The position numbers were made by a program, and so were the translations under genes. Source: Stenotrophomonas humi (GTDB taxonomy: Bacteria; Pseudomonadota; Gammaproteobacteria; Xanthomonadales; Xanthomonadaceae). Taken from it: a DNA stretch of 64,000 bases. Where the stretch lies: assembly GCF_001431415.1 (NCBI RefSeq), contig NZ_LDJI01000011.1, positions 1-64,000 of the forward strand. Reading direction: 5' to 3'. Numbering within the stretch: position 1 is the stretch's first letter; each line of letters opens with the position of its first letter. Shown one piece after another: positions 19,652 to 26,258 of the stretch. The notes below the pieces were generated by a model. That model was given only the letters and a program-made list of their open reading frames with translations. It did no database searches and was not told the origin of the DNA.

Positions 19652-20714
19652 TTCCCTCCCGCCGCCGCGCGAGTCCAGCAACGAGTGGGGCCTTCCGGTC
19701 GTCCTCGCGCTGCTGGTGCATCTGTTGGTGGCAGCGATTTTCATCATTGCCTGGGTGTGGTCGCCTCCGCGCAACACCGAAGCTGCCGCGGGCGATCCGG
19801 CGGTAGAAGCGAGCCTGCAGGTGTCCTCGGCCGAAGCCGCGGCTGCGCGGCAGGCGCTGCGCGCTTCGGAAAAACTGCCTGATCTGCCCGTGCCGGTCGA
19901 AGAAGTGCCACCTGAGCCGGTGCCGGAAGATACCGTGCCGCCGCCGCAACCCATTCCCGAGCCGCGTCCGCAGGATGCGCCCACGCCGCAGCAGCACAAT
20001 GCGCAGGAGCGCATCGCGCAGCCGGACAACGTGGACCAGGAGCGCGTCAGCGCCCTGGCGATCTCGCAGGAAAAGGCCAAGCAGGAGCAGGAAGCCAAGC
20101 GCCGCCAGGAGCAGATCGACCTCACCGAGCGCAAGCGCGTGGAAGAGGCCGAGCAGAAGCTGCGTCTGGCCAAGCAGCAGGAAGAGGCCGATCGGCAGAA
20201 GAAGCTCGCCGACGAGCAGCGCCGGGCTACTGACAGCGCCGAGCAGGAGCGCCAGCAGAAGATCGCCGAGATCCGCCGCAAGCGTGAGCAGGCCGAACGC
20301 GAAGCCAAGCTTGCCGAGCAGCGTCTGCGGCAGGTGGCCGATGCCCGCGCACGTGCACAGGGCGCGTCGTCCAGCAGCACCGCCGCCACTGGTCCGGCCT
20401 CGCCGTCCCCGGGGCAGGGGGGTACCAGCAATGACGAGATCGCCAAATACGCCGCTGCCATCCAGCAGGCCGTGCTCAATCAATGGGTGCGCCCGGATTC
20501 GATTCCGCGTGGCCAGCGTTGCCGCCTGACCATCCGTCAGGTGCCCGGCGGCTCCGTGATCCGGGTCGAGTTCGCCCCCAGCTGCCCATATGACGAGGCA
20601 GGGCGCCGCTCGGTGGAGGCCGCCATACTGCGCGCCCAGCCGTTGCCGTACCGTGGATTTGAGAAGGTGTTCCAGCCGAGTCTGAACTTCAACTTCGAAG
20701 CGCAGGACCGCTGA
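19641..20714 (+). CDS. tolA: Tol-Pal system protein TolA
   Basis: A 357-residue bridging protein. One N-terminal membrane anchor (about 17-37, LPVVLALLVHLLVAAIFIIA) is followed by a Pro-rich stretch (about 80-120, PVEEVPPEPVPEDTVPPPQP). A long Lys/Glu/Gln/Arg/Ala-rich helix spans about 130-250, with a Ser/Pro linker after it. A globular TonB/TolA C-terminal domain of about 100 residues (YAAAIQQAVLNQWVRPDSIP, then CRLTIRQVPGG) ends the protein. It crosses the periplasm to contact Pal and TolB. The start overlaps tolR, indicating translational coupling. Confidence 0.94.
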   Translation: MHADSLPPPRESSNEWGLPVVLALLVHLLVAAIFIIAWVWSPPRNTEAAAGDPAVEASLQVSSAEAAAARQALRASEKLPDLPVPVEEVPPEPVPEDTVPPPQPIPEPRPQDAPTPQQHNAQERIAQPDNVDQERVSALAISQEKAKQEQEAKRRQEQIDLTERKRVEEAEQKLRLAKQQEEADRQKKLADEQRRATDSAEQERQQKIAEIRRKREQAEREAKLAEQRLRQVADARARAQGASSSSTAATGPASPSPGQGGTSNDEIAKYAAAIQQAVLNQWVRPDSIPRGQRCRLTIRQVPGGSVIRVEFAPSCPYDEAGRRSVEAAILRAQPLPYRGFEKVFQPSLNFNFEAQDR

Positions 20715-20887
20715 ATTCGCTGAAGCCTCGTGGGAGCTTGCTGGTTTCACTGGTAACTTCTATGTAACGTCCCCGTGTTCATTTTCGGGGGTGGATTTCA
20801 CGCGGTATTCGTTCACGATTGCGAAAATGTTCATCCGCCTGCTGCTATCCCTCTTTGCTGCATTCATTCCGTACCGTTGAGCGCCTA
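20715..20887 (+). promoter_or_regulatory. tolA-tolB intergenic region, probable internal promoter
   Basis: This 173-base gap is the longest inside the tol-pal cluster and is AT-richer than its neighbours. It has a hairpin CCCCG-N10-CGGGG (20771-20790). Its length and composition suggest a separate promoter for tolB-pal-cpoB, but I could not pick hexamers with confidence. Confidence 0.35.
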
Positions 20888-22207
20888 ATGAAGAAATTGC
20901 CTCGCTGGCTGGTCGCCCTCACTGCCCTGTTGTTGCCGCTTGCGGCCATGGCGCAGCAGAAGGGCTTGGAAATCGACATCGTTGGCGGCAACGCCTCGGC
21001 GACACCGATCACCGTCGTGCCGATGCCCTACCAAGGTTCTGCCGGCGCGCCGCAGACCGACGTGGCGGCGGTGATCCGCGCCGATCTGGACCGTTCAGGC
21101 CAGTTCCGCAACCTGCCGGAGGCGCAGATCGTCGAGCGCCCGACCCGTGGCAGCGAGGTGCAGTACCCGACCTGGCGTGCGCTCAAGCAGGACTATCTGG
21201 TGGCTGGACGCGTGCTCGACGCCGGTGCCGGCGCCTACCGCGTGGAGTACGAACTGTTCGACGTGGCCAAGGGTGAGCGCATCCTTGGCCTGGCGATGAC
21301 CGCACGCTCCAACGCGATGCGCGATGTTTCCCATCAGATGGCCGATGCCATCTATGAAAAGATCCTCGGCGTGCGTGGCGCGTTCTGGACCCGCATCGCC
21401 TACATCACCGCCAGCGGCAGCGGCGCCAACATGCGCTATGCACTGATGGTGGCCGATTCGGATGGTTACAACCCGCAGACCATCGTGCGTTCGGCCGAGC
21501 CGCTGTTGTCGCCGAGCTGGAGCCCGGATGGCCGCAAGCTGGCTTACGTCAGTTTCGAGCGCGGCAACTCGGCGATCTACATGCAGGACATCGCCACCGG
21601 TGCGCGTGAGCTGCTGACCAGCTTCCGTGGCATCAACAGTGCGCCGGCGTTCTCGCCGGATGGCCGCCGTCTTGCCTTGGCGCTGTCGCGCAGCGGCAAC
21701 CCGGAAATCTATGTCATGGACCTGGGCAGCAAGCAGCTGACCCAGCTGACCAACCACTTCGGCATCGACACCGAGCCGACCTGGGCCGCTGATGGTGGTT
21801 CGGTCTACTTCACCTCCGACCGTGGTGGTCGCCCGCAGATCTATCAGGTGGCGGCCAGCGGCGGCAGCGCAAACCGCGTGACCTTCCAGGGCAACTACAA
21901 CGCCAAGGCCACGGTGTCCTTTGACGGCAAGAAGATCGCAACGGCGCAGGGCGCTGGCAGCAGCTACAAGATCGCGATGATGGACAGCAGCCTGGGCTCC
22001 CCGCGCTGGAGCACGCTGTCGCCAGGGTCGCTGGACGAATCACCGAGTTTCGCGCCCAATGCGAGCATGGTGTTGTATGCGGCCCGCGAAGGCGGACGTG
22101 GAGTTCTGTACGAAGTGTCTGCTGATGGCCGTGTGCGTCAGCGTCTGGTTCTCGCCGATGGTGATGTACGGGAACCCGCTTGGGGCCCATACCGCACCGC
22201 GCGTTGA
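20888..22207 (+). CDS. tolB: Tol-Pal system translocation protein TolB
   Basis: A 439-residue periplasmic protein. The signal peptide MKKLPRWLVALTALLLPLAA ends near residue 22 (AMAQ). The N-terminal domain (residues about 23-160) includes IVPMPYQG-type and DLDRSGQFRNL motifs and precedes a WD40/PD40 beta-propeller. Propeller blades are visible as repeats of the type LSPSWSPDGRKLAYVSFE, APAFSPDGRRLALALSRSG and TEPTWAADGGSVYFTSDRGG. TolB binds Pal and the colicin/TolA machinery. The start at 20888 yields the full signal peptide, while the frame upstream is not conserved. Confidence 0.97.
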   Translation: MKKLPRWLVALTALLLPLAAMAQQKGLEIDIVGGNASATPITVVPMPYQGSAGAPQTDVAAVIRADLDRSGQFRNLPEAQIVERPTRGSEVQYPTWRALKQDYLVAGRVLDAGAGAYRVEYELFDVAKGERILGLAMTARSNAMRDVSHQMADAIYEKILGVRGAFWTRIAYITASGSGANMRYALMVADSDGYNPQTIVRSAEPLLSPSWSPDGRKLAYVSFERGNSAIYMQDIATGARELLTSFRGINSAPAFSPDGRRLALALSRSGNPEIYVMDLGSKQLTQLTNHFGIDTEPTWAADGGSVYFTSDRGGRPQIYQVAASGGSANRVTFQGNYNAKATVSFDGKKIATAQGAGSSYKIAMMDSSLGSPRWSTLSPGSLDESPSFAPNASMVLYAAREGGRGVLYEVSADGRVRQRLVLADGDVREPAWGPYRTAR

Positions 22208-22272
22208 TAAAGTGTTAACATCCGACTCGGATTAATCCCAAAAAATTGGCCCAGGAGCCTCTAGGTATCGCC

Positions 22273-22791
22273 ATGAACAAATCCACTCGTGTTTTGCTCG
22301 TTTCGTTGCTGTCCGTCGCCGCTCTGGCCGGCTGCTCGAAGAAGGTCAAAGAACAGCCGGTAGCCCCGCCGGTCGACAACGGTTCGACCACGCAGCCGAC
22401 CGGTCCGTCCACCTCTGGCCTGTACGGCCCGGGCGACCTCGATACCGACGCTTGCCTGCGTCAGCGCGTTGTTTACTTCGACCTGGACAAGGAAGAAGTG
22501 AAGTCGGAGTTCCAGCAGATCATGGCGTGCCACGCCAAGTACCTGCGTGACCGTCCGTCCTCGCGCATCACCCTGCAGGGCAACACCGACGAACGCGGCA
22601 GCCGCGCTTACAACCAGGCACTGGGCGAGCGTCGTGGCAACTCCGTGAACTCGGCGCTGCAGGCCAACGGTGGTTCGGCTTCGCAGCTGACCGTCGTGTC
22701 CTACGGTGAAGAGCGTCCGGTGTGCACCGAGTCGAACGAGTCCTGCTGGTCGCAGAACCGTCGCGTCGAAATCGTCTACACCGCGCAGTAA
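22273..22791 (+). CDS. pal: Peptidoglycan-associated lipoprotein Pal
   Basis: A 172-residue outer-membrane lipoprotein. The lipobox LAGC puts the lipidated cysteine at C21. A Pro/Ser/Thr-rich linker leads into an OmpA-like domain with GNTDERGSRAYNQALGERR, the peptidoglycan-contacting motif, and SQNRRVEIVY near the end. Pal ties the outer membrane to the wall and is moved by TolA/TolB. The 65-base gap after tolB is AT-rich and may hold a minor promoter. Confidence 0.97.
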   Translation: MNKSTRVLLVSLLSVAALAGCSKKVKEQPVAPPVDNGSTTQPTGPSTSGLYGPGDLDTDACLRQRVVYFDLDKEEVKSEFQQIMACHAKYLRDRPSSRITLQGNTDERGSRAYNQALGERRGNSVNSALQANGGSASQLTVVSYGEERPVCTESNESCWSQNRRVEIVYTAQ

Positions 22792-22794
22792 TCG

Positions 22795-23601
22795 ATGCGT
22801 ATCGGCATCAATAAACTGATGCTCGTGGTAGCGGCAGCCCTGGTGGCTGCCGCTCCTGCGTATGCTCAGCGGCAGAGTCTGGCTGATCGTGTTGGCGCGC
22901 TGGAACAACAGGCCAACAACACGCAGGCCAATACCGACATGCTCAATCAGTTGCAGCAACTGCGTAGCGAAATGCAGACGCTGCAAGGCACGATCGAGCA
23001 GCTTCAGCACGAGAACGAACAGCTGAAGAAGAGCAGTCGTGACCTGTATCTGGATCTGGACGGGCGTTTGAACCGCCTGGAAGGCAATGGTGGCACCGAT
23101 GCCCCCGCGGCATCGGCTGCTCCCGTGCTGCCGGCGAGCAAGCCCGCGGCCGCAAGCAACGAGCGCGCACCGACGGTGCGTGGCGACGCCGGCAGCCTGG
23201 CTGCAGCCGGTGACGAACGTGCTGCCTACAACGTGGCGTTCGATGCGTTGAAGGCCGGCAACTATGCGGATTCGGCACAGCTGTTCCAGAGTTTCCTGGA
23301 GTTGTACCCGAACGCGGCATATACGCCCAATGCGCTGTATTGGCTGGGCGAAAGCTACTACGCAACACGCAATTTCAAGATGGCGGAGGCGCAGTTCAAT
23401 GACCTCATCGCCCGTTATCCCACCCACGACAAGGCCGCCGGCGGTTTGCTGAAGCTCGGCCTGTCGCAGTACGGCGAAGGTAATGCCGTGCAGGCCCAGC
23501 AGACGCTGGAGCAGGTGGTTTCCCGTTTTCCCGGCAGTGATGCGGCCCGTACCGCCCAGGATCGTTTGCAGTCGATCCGGGTTGGCCAGCAGCTGCGCTG
23601 A
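22795..23601 (+). CDS. cpoB: Cell division coordinator CpoB (YbgF)
   Basis: A 268-residue periplasmic protein. The signal peptide ends near AYAQ (residue 25). A coiled-coil trimerisation region follows (about 28-85, LADRVGALEQQANNTQANTD onward). A Pro/Ala-rich linker leads to a TPR domain (about 140-265) with AYNVAFDALKAGNYADSAQ, NALYWLGESYYATRNFKMAE and GGLLKLGLSQYGEGN. CpoB links Tol-Pal action to septal peptidoglycan synthesis. It starts 3 bases after the pal stop codon, consistent with one transcript. Confidence 0.95.
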   Translation: MRIGINKLMLVVAAALVAAAPAYAQRQSLADRVGALEQQANNTQANTDMLNQLQQLRSEMQTLQGTIEQLQHENEQLKKSSRDLYLDLDGRLNRLEGNGGTDAPAASAAPVLPASKPAAASNERAPTVRGDAGSLAAAGDERAAYNVAFDALKAGNYADSAQLFQSFLELYPNAAYTPNALYWLGESYYATRNFKMAEAQFNDLIARYPTHDKAAGGLLKLGLSQYGEGNAVQAQQTLEQVVSRFPGSDAARTAQDRLQSIRVGQQLR

Positions 23602-23641
23602 TTGGTACCGGACCGCGGCAACGCGGTGCGGTTGAAGTGAA

Positions 23642-24331
23642 ATGAACTCTCCCGCCGCCGCTGTTCCCAGCGAGATCGTGCAGTCGCCCTTGCCGCGACT
23701 GAAGATCACCGAAATTTTCCTGTCCCTGCAGGGTGAGGCCGATACCGTCGGCTGGCCGACCGTGTTCGTGCGCCTGACCGGTTGCCCGTTGCGCTGCAGC
23801 TACTGCGATACCGAGTACGCCTTCCACGGCGGCACCTGGTGGGACATCGACGACATCGTCACCGAAGTGTTGAAGCAGGGCGTGCGCCACGTCTGCGTGA
23901 CCGGCGGTGAGCCGTTGGCACAGAAGCGCTGCCTGATCCTGCTGCAGAAGCTGTGCGATGCCGGCCTGGACGTGTCGCTGGAAACCTCCGGTGCGCTGGA
24001 TATCGCTGCGGTGGATGCGCGCGTCTCGCGCGTTGTCGACCTGAAGACGCCGGACTCGGCGGAGATGGCGCGCAACCGGCTGGAGAACATTCCACTGTTG
24101 ACCGCGCGCGACCAGCTCAAGTTCGTGATCTGCAGTCGCAGCGATTACGAATGGGCCAAGACGATGCTGGTCGAACATGGCCTGCCTGCGCGTTGCATGG
24201 TGTTGTTCTCGCCCAGCAAATCGCAGGTCAGCGCGCGCGAGCTGGCCGACTGGATCATTGCCGACCGCTTGCCGGTGCGCTTCCAGATGCAGCTGCACAA
24301 GCTGCTGTGGGACGACGAACCCGGCCGCTGA
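23642..24331 (+). CDS. queE: 7-carboxy-7-deazaguanine synthase QueE
   Basis: A 229-residue radical-SAM enzyme of the queuosine/preQ0 pathway that converts 6-carboxytetrahydropterin to 7-carboxy-7-deazaguanine. The iron-sulphur cluster motif is C-x3-C-x2-C (C48, C52, C55, in TGCPLRCSYCDTEYAF). SAM-binding landmarks CVTGGEPL and ETSGALD follow. It sits 40 bases after cpoB, the usual gammaproteobacterial arrangement, and its pathway partner queC is next. Confidence 0.95.
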   Translation: MNSPAAAVPSEIVQSPLPRLKITEIFLSLQGEADTVGWPTVFVRLTGCPLRCSYCDTEYAFHGGTWWDIDDIVTEVLKQGVRHVCVTGGEPLAQKRCLILLQKLCDAGLDVSLETSGALDIAAVDARVSRVVDLKTPDSAEMARNRLENIPLLTARDQLKFVICSRSDYEWAKTMLVEHGLPARCMVLFSPSKSQVSARELADWIIADRLPVRFQMQLHKLLWDDEPGR

Positions 24332-24522
24332 TACGGGCCGATTGCCGTAGCGCCAAGCGCGGCATCTGCTCGGAATGCACGGGTACGACTTGTACACTTT
24401 GTTTCCTGCGGGCGGCTGGCAATGTGCCGATGGTCGCTCGCAACCCCGTGGACTGCTGTCCGCGGCTACATCCCGGCGCGGGACAGCGTGCTGGCTTTGA
24501 TCCCCCAACCGGATGAAATCCC

Positions 24523-25188
24523 ATGAAGAAAGCAGTCGTGCTTCTTTCCGGCGGCATGGACTCGGCCGCCGTCGTTGCCATTGCCCAGGAACAAGGTTTT
24601 GAGGTGTACGCCCTGAGCGTGCGCTATGGCCAGCGGCACACCTCGGAACTGGAGGCCGCCGCGCGCGTGGCCAGTGCGCTCGGCGTTGCCGGGCACAAGG
24701 TGGTGGATGTCGACCTGCGCAGCATTGGCGGCTCGGCGCTCACCGCTGACATCGACGTGCCGGAAGCTGGCGGCGAGGGCATCCCGGTGACCTACGTGCC
24801 GGCGCGCAACACCATCATGCTGTCCTTGGCATTGGGTTGGGCCGAGGTGCTGGGTGCCAATGACATCTTCTGCGGCGTCAACGCGGTGGATTACTCCGGC
24901 TACCCGGATTGCCGCCCGGAGTTCGTGGCAGCGTTCCAGGCGCTGGCCAACCTGGCCACCAAGTCCGGCGTGGAAGGGGCGGGCATCGTTGTCCATGCGC
25001 CACTGCAGTACCTGAGCAAGGCGCAGATTGCCGCCGAGGGCCAGCGGCTGGGCGTGGACTTCGGGCTGACCGTGTCCTGCTACCAGGCGGATGCAGAGGG
25101 ACGTGCCTGTGGTCACTGCGATGCCTGCCGTCTGCGCGCGGAAGGTTTCGGCGCAGCGGGCATGGCAGATCCCACGCGTTACGTCTGA
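24523..25188 (+). CDS. queC: 7-cyano-7-deazaguanine synthase QueC
   Basis: A 221-residue ATP-dependent enzyme that turns 7-carboxy-7-deazaguanine into preQ0, the next step after QueE. The PP-loop is [10 protein letters not shown] (residues 7-16). Substrate and nucleotide residues lie in [10 protein letters not shown] and [18 protein letters not shown]. The zinc site is formed by four cysteines in [21 protein letters not shown] 191-base gap separates it from queE; I saw no riboswitch in it. Confidence 0.96.
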   Translation: MKKAVVLLSGGMDSAAVVAIAQEQGFEVYALSVRYGQRHTSELEAAARVASALGVAGHKVVDVDLRSIGGSALTADIDVPEAGGEGIPVTYVPARNTIMLSLALGWAEVLGANDIFCGVNAVDYSGYPDCRPEFVAAFQALANLATKSGVEGAGIVVHAPLQYLSKAQIAAEGQRLGVDFGLTVSCYQADAEGRACGHCDACRLRAEGFGAAGMADPTRYV

Positions 25189-25206
25189 ATTCCGATTTTC
25201 CGATTC

Positions 25207-25249
25207 TTGCGCTAGAATACGCGCCCCGGCTGCGGCCGGGTCGTTGTTT
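25207..25249 (+). promoter_or_regulatory. tRNA-Lys promoter with GC-rich discriminator
   Basis: TTGCGC-TAGAAT (25207-25218) provides a good -10 (TAGAAT, 25213-25218), followed directly by a GC-rich stretch CGCGCCCCGGC. A GC-rich discriminator is typical of stable-RNA promoters under ppGpp control. The -35 at normal spacing is poor. Confidence 0.5.
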
Positions 25250-25325
25250 GGGCCGTTAGCTCAGTCGGTAGAGCAGAAGACTTTTAATCTTTTGGTCGAA
25301 GGTTCGAATCCTTCACGGCCCACCA
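25250..25325 (+). tRNA. tRNA-Lys (anticodon UUU)
   Basis: A 76-base tRNA with an encoded CCA end (25323-25325). The acceptor stem GGGCCGT pairs with ACGGCCC, the D arm includes AGCTCAGTCGGTAGAGC, and the anticodon loop CTTTTAA has TTT at 25283-25285. The T arm is GAAGGTTCGAATCCTTC. Its place after queC follows the usual tol-pal-queEC order. No integrase or direct repeat marks it as an island attachment site. Confidence 0.98.
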
Positions 25326-25332
25326 GTATTTC

Positions 25333-25363
25333 AAAGGCTTCGGAGCGATCCGAAGCCTTTTTT
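25333..25363 (+). terminator. Rho-independent terminator of tRNA-Lys
   Basis: A perfect 12-bp stem AAAGGCTTCGGA / TCCGAAGCCTTT with a 4-base loop is followed by a run of T (25358-25363). It is the strongest classical terminator in the window. Confidence 0.93.
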
Positions 25364-25660
25364 ATTGCTCAGCGAAGCGGCGGCCGCTCCGCGACCCAGC
25401 TCGTTGGCCTGGCGTTCGGGAGCGTGCGGGAATCCCCTTGGCCACGGCGGCTCGGCACGACAGCGGCGATGCGCTGGAAGCAGCCGTGCTTTGCTGGAGC
25501 CTTCGCGGGAAGGAGGTTGCCGGGCATGGCGGACCCCGCCGTGGCGGTTGGAGGTGCATCGGTGATCGGGAAGAGCAGATATGCCCTTTTGCTGGCACAG
25601 AAGGATGCGCCGGCCTACCATGTGGTGATGCCGCCCGTTTGCATGGAACGTGGGCGGGGC
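25364..25660. other. Intergenic region before the sigma-factor gene
   Basis: In these 297 bases I see no convincing gene, RNA or operator. Both strands have open frames only because of the high GC content. The sigma-factor promoter must lie here, but no good hexamer pair is evident. Confidence 0.4.
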
Positions 25661-26236
25661 ATGACTACCGGCGCGGGGGCACGTTTGAGCCAGCAGATAA
25701 CCCAACTTCTGCATCGTTGGCAGCAGGGTGACCTGGATGCACGCGAGCACCTGTTCGAGGCGCTGTACTCGGACCTGATGCAGATCGCGCGGCATCGGCT
25801 GTCCAATCACACCAACGGCACCCTGCAGCCGGCTGCGCTGGTGAACGAGTCGCTGATGCGGCTGCTGGGGAGCAGCGCCGACTACAACGACCGCACCCAT
25901 TTCATCGCCATCGCCGCATTGAAGATGCGCTCGGTGCTGGTGGATCACCTGCGCGCACGGGCTGCGGACAAGCGCGGTGGCAATGCCGAACAACTCACGC
26001 TGTCGCATGCCGTGGAAATGCAGGACGAGAGTGCGATCGGTTACGACGTGCTGGCGCTGCACCAGGCGTTGAACCAACTGGCGGAAATGGAGCCGCGTGC
26101 GGCCAGTACCATCGAGCTGACCTACTTCGGTGGCATGAGCCGCGATGAAATTGCTCTGGTGCTGGGTGTGTCTGCGCCCACGGTCGACCGCGACCTGCGT
26201 TTTGCACGGGCCTGGCTGAATCGCCAGCTCCGCTGA
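25661..26236 (+). CDS. ECF-type RNA polymerase sigma factor paired with a Ser/Thr kinase
   Basis: A 191-residue sigma-70-like factor of the ECF group resembling the TIGR02999 / ECF43 class. Region 2 runs from about residue 30 (YSDLMQIARHRL) through ALVNESLMRLL to LVDHLRARAADKRGG. Region 4 has STIELTYFGGMSRDEIALVL and VSAPTVDRDLRFARAWL. The usual acidic DAED motif of region 2.2 is replaced by LQPAAL, preceded by threonines T51 and T54. In ECF43 factors such as EcfK and EcfP this loss is compensated by kinase phosphorylation of a threonine. The kinase gene 22 bases downstream fits that model. Start 25661 is preferred because a purine-rich GGGCGGGGC precedes it; 25643 is an alternative. Confidence 0.85.
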   Translation: MTTGAGARLSQQITQLLHRWQQGDLDAREHLFEALYSDLMQIARHRLSNHTNGTLQPAALVNESLMRLLGSSADYNDRTHFIAIAALKMRSVLVDHLRARAADKRGGNAEQLTLSHAVEMQDESAIGYDVLALHQALNQLAEMEPRAASTIELTYFGGMSRDEIALVLGVSAPTVDRDLRFARAWLNRQLR

Positions 26237-26258
26237 GCAGCGCGGGGGCTGCGAGCAC

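Noticed and set aside
24332..24522. preQ1 riboswitch before queC
   Set aside because: No pseudoknot-type aptamer signature (short stem with A-rich tail) could be found.
25250..25660. Genomic island attachment at tRNA-Lys
   Set aside because: No integrase gene and no direct repeat of the tRNA 3' end were seen in the following sequence.
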